NCBI RefSeq assembly: GCF_047511655.1
Contig: NC_133400.1
Span: 37,898,001 to 37,962,000 of the forward strand
Direction: 5' to 3'
Length of the DNA stretch: 64,000 nucleotides
Origin: Castor canadensis
Taxonomy: Eukaryota > Chordata > Mammalia > Rodentia > Castoridae
Below, in pieces: positions 37,516 to 47,860 of this stretch (the stretch's first letter is position 1; each line of letters opens with the position of its first letter). A program made the position numbers and the translations under genes. The notes beneath the pieces were generated by a model. The model saw only the letters and a list, made by a program, of their open reading frames with translations, had not been told where the DNA came from and ran no database searches.

Positions 37516-39010
37516 TTGTATTTATGGCAGAATGAAACACACAAAGGTCATTTTTAATTACCCAAATTTTAACATTTTTGCCGCAGGCTGTGCCCCCCCT
37601 CCCCCATTTTTTCCCCTCTGGTCTGAGCCAGAGTGTTAACACCTGAGTGCCTGCATCCTAGTGAGACCTGATTGAAATATGTTTGAAACACTGTTTTCTT
37701 AAAAACTAGCAGTAGAACAGAGTAATAATTTTTACATTGTCTCTATATTAAGAACTGTTTTAAAGATGGTTACATATTCATGTGTAAAAAGTCCAAGCAG
37801 TTTATAACTGTTGTTTAAAACAAATATCCTGACTTTTTTGTTACCTTGAGTATCACATTAACCTTATAGCAGCATTTTAAGAACCATTTTGAAGATGTTT
37901 ACATACACATACACACAGTGAGCACACCATTAGATGGATGCATAATCTGACCAGCCATTAGCAAGGGAAACATAAGCATCTCATGACTGTCTCAATAACA
38001 GACCAAGCTTACTACATCAACATTTTGGAACAGTTTTTTACCAGCAGCAGTCAAAGTTGTTCTTTTTCTTTTTACCCCTTTTTTTGTATTCATAACCCTT
38101 TTGTAATATTCCTTTTCTTTAAGTCAGACCAGATCTTACGTATCAGTACAAGTCCATCCTTCATGTGTTAATTTTGTAAGAGCTCAATTAATGCTGAGCC
38201 TCAGTCCTCCTTCAGGATGCCCATTTTATATGTGCCTGATAATTGCCGATGTTGCAAGACAGACAAAGGAGAGGGTGCCTCTCAGTGAGGCCACAGAGAT
38301 GCTCCCCTGGCCACAACCCCAGACAATGAGGCCAGGTGTGATTTAGCCAGAGTTGGATACTTATGATTGGACACTAGTCCAATCCCACCATAAACCATAT
38401 GCTAATCACCATGACTCAGATTGAGCCCACTCAGACTCCATAGCCTTCAGGGGACCTTAAGGGTACCCAGCTGTGGAGCCACAAATTTGAGCTTGAAACG
38501 CCAGAGTCAAGTCGCTCACTCACACACCATTCACTCAGAGTTTAAAACAACCAGTCCCTATTTATTTCTCCTTAATCCTGGCTAGCCTTAAACCTAGTTG
38601 GCTGAAAGCTGGAATCACATCGGCCACCAAACCAGTTGGCCAGAATCACATTGGCCCCAGATGACCAGAATAACATTGGTTCCTGATTGGTATCATATTG
38701 GTCCCAAAGGAAGGGGACCAGTCACCCTGGAATCATGTCAGGGCTCAGCTGGTCCCCTGCAGGAATCAATTAGCACCGGCTCCTACACTGACTACCCCGG
38801 GGGTTACTACCTGGTCCAGACATCTGTTGCAGGTCTCCGTTTCACTCCACCAGTCTGACGGCCTGGTCCTTGGGTCCGTAGCCTCCTTCAGTCATCTGGA
38901 AGGAGACCCCAGAATCACATTAGGGGTGCATACTTCCTGGTTCCAGGAACCTCTACAGGCTACAGGGCTGGGGAGCAGGGACCCGCTGCCCAATGGGGCG
39001 TGGCAGTCTA
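37516..39010 (-). other. Proviral leader region
   Basis: About 1.5 kb between the primer-binding site and gag, longer than common for gammaretroviruses. No coding signal was seen. At 38604-38705 short degenerate repeats of an 'aatcacattggcc'-like unit occur. The 37.5-38.2 kb part is AT-rich. It would normally hold the packaging signal, but I cannot locate one. Confidence 0.5.
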
Positions 39011-39028
39011 ATCTCAATGGGGCCTCCA
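39011..39028 (-). promoter_or_regulatory. Retroviral primer-binding site, tRNA-Thr-like
   Basis: On the minus strand TGGAGGCCCCATTGAGAT lies three bases downstream of the 5' LTR end. It starts with the TGG that pairs with the tRNA CCA end. Its first ten bases fit the 3' end of a tRNA-Thr isodecoder as I remember it, with mismatches further in. Its place fixes the proviral orientation. Confidence 0.7.
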
Positions 39029-39031
39029 AAA

Positions 39032-39386
39032 TGTTGCAGAAAATGTTACAGACAGTATGACTGACCCTTGAGAATAAGACTCAAACCCAGGTGGCTGGAG
39101 GAAAGGAAGGTTTATTATGCTAGTGGGCCAGCACCTGGATATCTCCAAAATGGCGCAGGCTCCGAGCTCAGGGTGGTTGAGGTTTTTATACTGAGAAAAG
39201 CAGCAGCAAGAAAGCAGGGAGTGCAGAAGCAGACTTGGCAGTTAGCTGTTCAAGGTTATATCATGTCAGCACAGCTGTGGATGAAGGCCATCTGCAGTTT
39301 TCAGCAAGATAGCTGGACATAGGGGCCCCAGCTAAGGGAAAGGGCTTTAATCATCTTGGATCCTTTTCCCTGGCTTTGATCTTTCT
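39032..39386 (-). repeat. 5' LTR of the provirus
   Basis: Pairs with 26760-27119. In proviral sense it holds TATAAAAA (complement at 39183-39190), a likely R start near GCGCCATTTTGG and the AATAAA signal (complement at 39111-39116). It ends in CA next to the primer-binding site. By eye more than nine in ten positions match the 3' LTR, so the insertion is not extremely old. Confidence 0.88.
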
Positions 39387-39609
39387 TTAGGTAGAAGTAG
39401 AATCACCATCTACTTCATCTATTACAAGGAAAGATCTATGGACATTTGTGGATATATACAGTCATTTTCTATGAAGCATTTTCTAGATATGTTAGATATA
39501 AAATATCAAAATTAATGGAATCTATCCTATAGATAGATTTGGTTATTAAAATAAATGCTCCAAAATACTATGCGCCCCCCCCCAAAAAAAAAAACTTGTT
39601 CAAAAATGA
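39387..39609. other. Flank of the provirus, unassigned
   Basis: AT-rich text with no recognised repeat except a C9A10 run near 39576-39594. Confidence 0.4.
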
Positions 39610-39728
39610 GCAAAATGACTGGTGGAATGGCTCTAGTAGAGGAGCAGCTGCCTAACAAGTGTGAAGCCTTGAGTTCAATATCTGGTATCAGAAAAGAAAA
39701 AAAAAAAAAAAAGAAAAGAAAAGAAAGA
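39610..39728 (+). mobile_element. ID SINE with A-rich tail
   Basis: 'gactggtggaatggctctag' opens the unit. The tail runs from 39690 with AAAAG repeats to 39728. Confidence 0.75.
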
Positions 39729-39737
39729 AAGGAAGAA

Positions 39738-40210
39738 CTTAAATGGATAGTTGTATGCCAGTGCTCAGAGCAGCTTTATTCACAACAGCCAAAAGGTAGA
39801 AACAGCCCAAGTGTTCAACAGATGAATGAATAAACAAAATGTTGTATATACACATGATAGAATATTAGGAATGAAATGGATATATGCTGCAACATGTGTG
39901 ACCTTGAAAACATTACACTAAATCAAATAACCTAGACAGTGTAAGACAAATATTGTATGATTTCACTTATATGTGAAACTAGAATAGGCAAATTCACAGA
40001 GACAGTAGAGGTCACAGATCTGGGAAAGAAGGCATGTGGGTTTATTTAATAAATACAGAGTTTCATTATAGAATGATGAAAAAGTTCTGGAAATAAATAG
40101 TAGTGACTATTCCACAATAATGTGAATGCATTTAATGTCACTGAATTGTACATTTAAAAGTGATTAAATTGGCAAATGTTACGTAGATTTTACCACAATT
40201 CAAAAAAAGT
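39738..40210 (+). mobile_element. Old L1 3' end (L1M-type)
   Basis: Plus-strand 3' end of an ancient L1. 'tattcacaacagccaaaagg' is the ORF2 C-terminal/3'UTR hallmark, followed by 3'UTR text ending in a weak A-rich tail near 40208. Confidence 0.75.
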
Positions 40211-40824
40211 TCACATCTACATACATTCTAAAGTTCTTGGGCTATATGTATGTGTAATGCTATTAAAATGTTTGATAACTACGTCTGAGAAGCAGTTCAG
40301 CCCAGAAATGTGATACTATTATAGTATGATAATTAAGAAAAGAGTTTGGAGCATATTTCTTTCTCTGGTAAGAAGTGATTTTTTTTAATCCAAAAAATAC
40401 AGAAGAAAAATATCAGAACTTTTTGATAGGTATGTTGTTAATAAATAGCCTCTGAATGAGGGTTAGCAAAAGACACATGTTTGTGGCATGCACTTTACCA
40501 CACACCAGACTAAAGTGCTTTCAACTGACAGTATTTGGTGGCTTTTTTGCACATTTAAAAACTTAACTGTAAACATGAGTTAAATAATGTATTGTAAATA
40601 ATGCAAGGTACTTCTCTTTCCAGTGAAGAGCAAGTTTTACCTGCTGTCTGAAACAAGTAAGAACCTAGACAATACCTCAAGACACCTGACATGAGGCAAC
40701 AAAGGGCAGTGATGAAGGAGAGACAAAGAGCAAATGAAGTGAGCTTTGTGGTTGCTCCCATTCCAAGAAGCTAGGGAAAATGTGGAATAGATTAAATGGG
40801 AGATTTGGAAGGAAATTTTAAATC
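40211..40824. other. Unique AT-rich sequence, no gene recognised
   Basis: No repeat or coding signal identified. Confidence 0.45.
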
Positions 40825-41849
40825 CTAGATTGAAATGTTTTTTTTTTTTTTTCATTTTTCTTTTATTATTCATATGTGCATACAAGGCTTGGTTCATTTC
40901 TCCCCCCTGCCCCCACCCCCTCCCTTACCACCCACTCCACCCCCTCCCGCTCCCCCCCTCAATACCCAGCAGAAACTATTTTGCCCTTATCTCTAATTTT
41001 GTTGTAGAGAGAGTATAAGCAATAATAGGAAGGAACAAGGGGTTTTGCTGGTTGAGATAAGGATAGCTATACAGGGCATTGACTCACATTGATTTCCTGT
41101 GTGTGGGTGTTACCTTCTAGGTTAATTCTTTTTGATCTAACCTTTTCTCTAGTTCCTGGTCCCCTTTTCCTATTGGCCTCAGTTGCTTTAAGGTATCTGC
41201 TTTAGTTTCTCTGCGTTAAGGGCAACAAATGCTAGCTAGTTTTTTAGGTGTCTTACCTATCCTCACCCCTCCCTTGTGTGCTCTCGCTTTTATCATGTGC
41301 TCATAGTCCAATCCCCTTGTTGTGTTTGCCCTTGATCTAATGTCCACATATGAGGGAGAACATACGATTTTTGGTCTTTTGGGCCAGGCTAACCTCACTC
41401 AGAATGATGTTCTCCAATTCCATCCATTTACCAGCGAATGATAACATTTCGTTCTTCTTCATGGCTGCATAAAATTCCATTGTGTATAGATACCACATTT
41501 TCTTAATCCATTCGTCAGTGCTGGGACATCTTGGCTGTTTCCATAACTTGGCTATTGTGAATAGTGCCGCAATAAACATGGATGTGCAGGTGCCTCTGGA
41601 GTAACAGTCTTTTGGGTATATCCCCAAGAGTGGTATTGCTGGATCAAATGGTAGATCGATGTCCAGCTTTTTAAGTAGCCTCCAAATTTTTTTCCAGAGT
41701 GGTTGTACTAGTCTACATTCCCACCAACAGTGTAAAAGGGTTCCTTTTTCCCCGCATCCTCGCCAACACCTGTTGTTGGTGGTGTTGCTGATGATGGCTA
41801 TTCTAACAGGGGTGAGGTGGAATCTTAGTGTGGTCTAGATTGAAATGTT
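40825..41849 (-). mobile_element. L1 fragment H with perfect 15-bp target-site duplication
   Basis: Minus-strand, 5'-truncated L1 (3'UTR and ORF2 C-terminus). Both flanks read ctagattgaaatgtt (40825-40839 and 41835-41849), so the boundaries are certain. The T run at 40838-40851 is the poly(A) tail. This is the cleanest L1 insertion in the window and probably one of the younger ones. Confidence 0.94.
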
Positions 41850-41983
41850 AAAGATGAAAATTCCAACACTGAAATGAAAACATACAGGATAATATAAAAG
41901 GCAAGCTAAATGTTTCAGACTAGTGAACATGAAAACACAGCAATAGAAACTATCCAAAAAGAATACAAAAAAGAAAAATCCTT

Positions 41984-41985
<2 letters not shown>

Positions 41986-42033
<48 letters not shown>
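41986..42033. repeat. (AC)n microsatellite
   Basis: 24 AC units without interruption, followed by a short imperfect extension. Confidence 0.97.
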
Positions 42034-42043
<10 letters not shown>

Positions 42044-42046
42044 AAA

Positions 42047-42212
42047 CCAGCCAGGTGCCATTGGCTCATGCCTGTAATCCTAGCTACTGAGGAGGATCAT
42101 GATTCAAAGTCAGCCTGGGCAAATAATTTGCAAAAAAAACCCTTCACAAAAAAGGGCTGGTGGAGTGGTTCAAGGTGTAGGCCCTGAGTTCAAGTCCCAG
42201 TACTACAAAAAA
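42047..42212 (+). mobile_element. B1-ID composite SINE
   Basis: B1 part ('ggctcatgcctgtaatccta') fused to an ID-like part ('gggctggtggagtggttcaa'), ending in an A tail at 42206-42214. Confidence 0.85.
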
Positions 42213-42219
42213 AAATTAA

Positions 42220-42465
42220 GCCAGGTGTGGTGGTGCACATCTATACTTGGGAGACTGAGGCAAGAGGATCACTGGGGTTTATTTTTGTTTGTACATTAAT
42301 TTATTTTTGGTGGGACTAGGGTTTAAACATAGAGCTTCATGCTTGCAAAGCAGGTACTCTACTGCTTGAGCCACACCTCCAGTCCATTCTGCTCTGGAGT
42401 TTTAGACCAGCCTGGGCAACATAGTGAGACCTTGTCTCAGAAAACAAAACAAAACAAAAACGTAA
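42220..42465 (+). mobile_element. B1 SINE split by a minus-strand ID-like SINE
   Basis: The first half of a B1 (42222-42277, 'agccaggtgtggtggtgcac') and its second half (42402-42462, 'agaccagcctgggcaacata') flank a minus-strand ID-like element (42281-42400, with 'ctactgcttgagccacacct'). The order of events is clear: the B1 came first and the ID second. The tail is AAAAC-rich. Confidence 0.82.
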
Positions 42466-42619
42466 CAGAGCAGAACAATAGTAGTGAGCTGTTGGATTTC
42501 AAGTGGCCTAATATATGTTAATTTAAGTCTCCAAAGGAGGAGGGAGAAAATGGCCAATTTTCAAATTTGTTTAAAACTATAAAACCAACCAAATTGTAAG
42601 CATAAAGAATATCGCTGTT

Positions 42620-43170
42620 TGTCATCAGGTCTTAGCTGAATTGTCACCACCTCAGAGAAACCTTCCTTTACCACTGAACCTTATGCATCCTTATGTAATC
42701 ATCTTGTTTTTTAATTTTATGGTTACCTCTTTATTTTATTTTTTTCATATTATTGTTGTACTAGGAGAACATTGTGACATTTACAAAAGTGCTTACAATA
42801 TATCTTAGTTAAATTCACCCCCCTCTGCCACTCTTCTTTATTCCTCCCTCCCCCATTTTTAGAATAGCTTCAACATGTCTCATTTTTCCATTTTCATACA
42901 TGAGTACATGTATGAAATATATTTTTTCAACATATTCACCCTTGTACACCCTTTCCATAATCCTCCCCCCTCTCACTGGTACCAACCCTCAGGCAGGACC
43001 TGTTTTACCTTTTTTTTTTTAATCATTGTTTAATTTTCTATTGTGTATCCTTACCTAGAGCCCAGTGTAAGCTCTATAAAGTCAAGGATCTTCTCTGTAT
43101 TTTTCACCACTGTGTTCCTAGAGACTAGCAGAGTAAGTGCTCAATTCACATTTCATAACCTAATGAATGA
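42620..43170 (+). repeat. L2 LINE 3' end, split by an L1
   Basis: 42620-42715 ('caccacctcagagaaacctt') and 43045-43170 ('gagactagcagagtaagtgc', then 'gaatgaatga') are the two parts of an L2 3' end. They are separated by an L1 3'UTR in the opposite sense. Confidence 0.75.
42720..43025 (-). mobile_element. Older-subfamily L1 3'UTR fragment
   Basis: Minus-strand 3'UTR of an L1 subfamily different from the young copies. It shares its text with 43650-43920 ('caacatgtctcatttttcca' here). It sits inside the L2. Confidence 0.75.
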
Positions 43171-43494
43171 ATGACCTCATCCATCCTAACTTTTAGAAAT
43201 AAACTCTTATTTCCAAAACTCTTCTCAAATTATCAAATCACTCTTTTTATACTCTTTTTTGTTTTCAAATTAATACATCATTATACAACAAGAAAAAATT
43301 TAAATCCCAAATTAAAACATCAAGGCATTTTTTTAGCACTAATTCTTTTTGCTTAACAGTAAAGTCATCATAGCACTGCTTGAGGAATGACCTATAAGAA
43401 AACAGTCCTTCTACTCCAGATTGACTCCAGGTAAGGTTACATATTCTCAGTTTTCCAGTAGAGCTTTGTTTTCATCCTAGCAGTGGCTTACTGA
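43171..43494. other. Unique sequence, no gene recognised
   Basis: No repeat or coding signal identified. Confidence 0.4.
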
Positions 43495-43640
43495 ATAAAT
43501 ACTATTGATAAATGCTTTATACACATTATCTATTTGACCTAGGATGACTTTACGAAGGTGGAAACCCAGTCTAGGAAAGAGAAGTAGTATACGTAATCAC
43601 ATAGCTAGTAAGGAGGAGCTCAAACTTTGCATTGACCTGC
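43495..43640 (-). repeat. MIR SINE
   Basis: Minus-strand MIR, best seen at 'aatcacatagctagtaagga'. Confidence 0.65.
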
Positions 43641-43649
43641 AAAGTTAAA

Positions 43650-44395
43650 AAAAAAATTTATTATTGTTGTACTGGGGATATCTTGTGACATGAAATTTCT
43701 TATAATTTATCATATTTGAATTCACCCTTTCCATCATTCTCCTTCATCACTCCCTTTCCCCATTCCTGGCATAGTTTCAACAGGTCTCATTTTTCCATTT
43801 ACATACATGTATGCAGAATATTTCCACCATATTTACCTTCTTACACCCTCTCCTTATATCTTCCCTTCAACACTGGTCCCCACCTCCCAGACAGGATTTG
43901 TTTTGCCTTCCTGTTCTCTGTTTTTATAAAAAAAAAAAAGGCATTTTTGTTTGCTTAAGATAGCTGTACAGGGCGTTTTGTTATGACATTCCCATGTATA
44001 TATGTATTACAACTCAAATTGGTTCATCCCCTCTATTTTTCTCTTTTCTGCTTTAGTCCTCTTCTTATGGTGATTTCAGCAGGTTTTAAAATTCTATATT
44101 CATTCTTGTATAGGAAGTACATCAACCATATTCACTTTCTTAATTTCCTTCTTTCACCTTTCCTCTCTTGTATGTGACCTCCCCTTAGCATAACTGGTTT
44201 TTCATAATATTTCTTGTATTTGTATTCAGTCTATATTTCACATATGAGAGAAAACATGCAGCCTTTGGATTTCTGAGCCTGGCTAACTTCACATAAGTTG
44301 ATGCTTTCCAGTTCCATCCATTTTCCTGTAAATGGCAAAATTTATTCAAAGAATGCCTTTCATGGATTCATCAGTAGGTGGGACAACCTGATCTT
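43650..44395 (-). mobile_element. Older-subfamily L1 3' end
   Basis: Minus-strand L1: 3'UTR from 43655, then the same kind of C-terminal ORF2/3'UTR text as the young copies ('ttccagttccatccattttc'). More diverged than them. Confidence 0.75.
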
Positions 44396-44399
44396 AGGA

Positions 44400-45055
44400 A
44401 AGAATCACTGAGCTTGAAAGACTGTCAATAAAAACTCAAACAAAACAGAATCAAATACTCAAGAACTGAGAAACATTTCATAAATTTTACATAACATGTT
44501 TAGCAAATGTGTATAACTAGAATACCAGGAGAAGAGAAAATGGGGCCAAATATATATTTGAAGTAATAATGGCTTTGAATTTTCCAAAATTAGTGATAGG
44601 CACAAAAATACAGGAAGGCTGGAGAATGCCAAGCAGAATACCACAAAATTTACCCTGAGGCATATCACATTCAAAGTGCAAAAAGCCAAAGACAAAATCT
44701 TGAAAGAAGCCAGGGGAGAAAAATCCCATCTTATTCATAGAAGAACAATGATAAGAATTACAGTACACTTCCTGTCAGAAAATATGTAAGAAAGAAAAAG
44801 CAGAATGGAAAATGGTGGAGGGAATGAATTCAAGTATGATATATTTGGTATGTTGTACGAGCTTTTGTAAATGCCACAATGTACCTCCACCCAGCACAAC
44901 AATAAACAAAAGGAAATACAGATACTATTTACCACACACAAAAAGAAATTTTAAACAAACAAATCAACCTACAATTACATATACAATGAAGTTATCCCTC
45001 AAAGTAAAAGGGACCAAAAAAAAAGGAATTTGCTGCCAGTAGACAAGGCTAGTGA
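44400..45055 (+). mobile_element. Old L1 ORF1-region fragment
   Basis: Plus-strand, A-rich, resembling the 3' half of ORF1 of an old L1: 'ccaggggagaaaaatcccat' and following text. No open frame of note. Confidence 0.55.
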
Positions 45056-45059
45056 GAAA

Positions 45060-45150
45060 TGTTTTTGTTTTGTTTTGAAAGGGACTTGCTATGCAGTCCA
45101 AGATGGCCTTAAATTCACTATGCAGCCCAGGCTGGCCTCAAGGAAATGTT
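45060..45150 (-). mobile_element. B1 SINE fragment
   Basis: 'tgcagcccaggctggcctca' on the minus-strand side of a B1. Only the terminal half is present. Confidence 0.65.
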
Positions 45151-45494
45151 AAGTTCTTCAGAGGGAGGGAATATGACACAGATCAGAAACTTGAATACAT
45201 AAAGACAGGAAAAGTTTTGGAGTTCTGAAAAAAGTGAAGTTAAAAGAAAGTGTTTTCTTATTCTTAATTAATCTAAGATATACTAAAGTAATAATATTAA
45301 TACTGGGTGGTTAAAGCATATAGGTAAGTGACATGAATAAGAGCATTGTGTAAGGGTTGAGAAGAATTGGGAATACTGTTACAGTACAGGTTACAAGACA
45401 CCTGTACTGTACATGAAATAGTATAGTACTATTTGAAAGTCGACCCAGATTACTTGTAAATGTATATTGCAAACTCTATGAAAACCACTAAAAT

Positions 45495-45625
45495 TATTAT
45501 TTTTTTAAAGACAGGATCTCAGTGTTACCTAGGCTGACCCTTTCCTTAGTCCTAGGTTCAAGTGATATTCCTGGCTTAGTCTCCTGAGTAGCTGGGCTTA
45601 TAGGCATGCACCACCATACACCAAA
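45495..45625 (-). mobile_element. B1 SINE
   Basis: Minus-strand B1 with 'agtctcctgagtagctgggc' and 'ataggcatgcaccaccatac'. Confidence 0.8.
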
Positions 45626-46560
45626 ATTTTTTTAAAAATTAAGTATAATTTATGAACTAAGAGAGAAAAGAAAACAGAATGAGATAAAGTACTCAATTAA
45701 AACCAGAGAAAGCAGGAATAGGAGAAGAAAAAGAATAAAAGATAAAATGCAATAGAGATTGCAAACATAGTAGACATTAACTACATCAATAATCATTTTA
45801 AATTTGAATAGTGTAAATACATCTGTTTCTCAGGTTAAACCCTAACTAACATAATGCTTAACAGATATTTCCATCAGATAAAGAAAGAGATAATTCTATA
45901 GAGAAATAATGGAATGAAATATTACAATATTTCAAATGCTTGTGTTCTTTGGCATCCTGGAAAGTTTGTGTTCTAGAAAATGTTCCACAGTAAGATTCAA
46001 ATGAGAGAATGGGGTAGTACAAAAGAACTCTAATGGTAAATCACAAAACAAAAGTTGAAGTTCTGGAACTGAGTTCTGTAAATTATCAGTTGGAGATAAG
46101 TGAAATAGAGAATAGAAAAATAATAGAAAGAAGCAATGAAATCATAAGATGGTTCTTTGGAGAGATCAACAAAATTGACAAACATTTAGACATTTAGCTA
46201 TGTGACTAGAGAGAGAGAGAAAGAGAGAAGATACAAATAACTAAAACAAGAACAAAAGTGTGGATGTTACTACTTACCATACAGAAATAAAAAGAACTGT
46301 AAGAAAATACTATGAATAATGATAAACAACCTATCAAATAACATAGATAAAATAGAGTAATTTCTAGAAACAAATACATAAAATTGACTCAAGAAGAAAT
46401 AAAAAAATTTCAATAGATCTGTAATAAGTAAAGAGAATGAATCAGTAAACAAAAACTTCCCAATGAAGTCCAGGAATAGAGGATGTTACTGACAAATTCT
46501 ACTAAATGTTTAAAGGAGAATTAACACCAACTTTCTAAAATTCTTTTTTTAAAAAGAGTA
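45626..46560 (+). mobile_element. Old L1 ORF2 fragment
   Basis: Plus-strand A-rich text similar to the start of the ORF2 RT region (around 46140 'cataagatggttctttggag' corresponds to the SWFF/KxNK part seen in L1-D near 18120). Heavily decayed; a GA run is at 46209-46226. Confidence 0.6.
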
Positions 46561-46569
46561 AACATGTCC

Positions 46570-47860
46570 TAACATATAGAGTTATATACATTTTTAATTT
46601 TGGATTGAAGTCTACCTTGTCAGATATGAGTACAGCTACTCCTGCTTACTTTTGGTTTCCACTTGCTTGGCATATCATTTTATATCCTTTCACTTTCAGT
46701 CTCTGTGTGCCTCTGCCAGCGAGGTGTGCTCCTTGCCAACAACAAAGTTAGATGTTTCTTTTAAATCTAACCAGTCAAACTAGCAAAAATGTATGTCTTT
46801 CTTATTATCTCTTATGTTTTCTCTTCAACAAAATTGGAGAAGAGAGTAGAACAGGTTCTGTCTGGAAGTGAGGGGTAGGAGGGGTGGGGGGAGAGTTGGC
46901 ACAAACAATATATACAACACTTGTAAGTAAATGTAAAAATGATAAAAGGAGAAGAAAAAAGTAAATAAGTCCAACTAGTCTGTGTCTTTTATTTAGAGAG
47001 TTAGGACCATTTATATTTAGAATTATTATTAAGAAGTGACTCTTGATTCTTGTTTGTTTGTTTTTTTCTTAGTGATCTGAAAACTGTTTGTTCTTTTCTT
47101 TCTCCCTGTTCCTCTTAAGGCTTTTCTGGTTTACTGACTTGAGCATGCTTGATTCTTTCCTTCTCATTTGTTTATCTATTCCTGTCCTGAAATTTATTCT
47201 TTCCTGACTTCTCATGTTTATGATTATCTTTCTTCCTCATCTGTGTGTGGGATTCTTATAGGTATCTTCTGTAGTGTTGGCTTAGTGGTCATGAATTGTT
47301 TTATTTTGTGCTTATCTTGGAAGAGCTTTTATTTTGTCATCAATTTTAGAAGATAACTTTGCTGGATGTTGTAATCTTTGTTGACAGTAAACTTATTTTC
47401 AGACCTTAAAATATCTCATTTCAATTTAATTCTATGCTTTTCGGGCATCTAGTATTTCTGCTGAGAGGTCTGATATAATTCTGATGGATTTGCCTTTGTC
47501 AGTTGACATTTTTCTTTTGCAGCTTTCAGTATTTTCTATTTTGTAATCTTAGCATTTTGACTACAATGTGATGTGGAGGGGTTCTTTTCTGGTCATGTTT
47601 GAGTTTCTGTAGTCTTCCTGTATTTGGTTGTACATCTTTCCTGAGATTTGGGAGATTTTCTGTTATAATTTCCTTGCAAAGGATTTCTACTCCATTAGTT
47701 TTATTTCAGCTCCTTCTTCTACCTCATGGATTTTTAGGTTTGGTATCCTGATCATGTTCCAGAGTTCTTAAAAGTTGTGGTTGCACTTGTTTTTTCTATA
47801 TTGCTGTTTGATTGTTAATATTTCCTCAACTTTTATCTTCAATTCCTGATATTCTTTCTT
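46570..47860 (-). mobile_element. Old L1 ORF2-start to ORF1 fragment
   Basis: Minus-strand L1 running from the endonuclease part of ORF2 (46600-46760, 'gtcagatatgagtacagcta') through ORF1 towards the 5' side. It is older than the 50-54 kb copy. The G3BP1 pseudogene begins at its end. Confidence 0.7.
46775..46965 (+). mobile_element. Nested short L1 3' end
   Basis: About 190 bp of plus-strand L1 3'UTR (compare 3370-3550). It includes 'cttcaacaaaattggagaag' and a G-rich run, and is inserted inside the minus-strand old L1. Very strongly 5' truncated. Confidence 0.75.

Noticed and set aside
41986..42033. CRISPR-like or satellite array
   Set aside because: A plain (AC)n microsatellite with no spacers.
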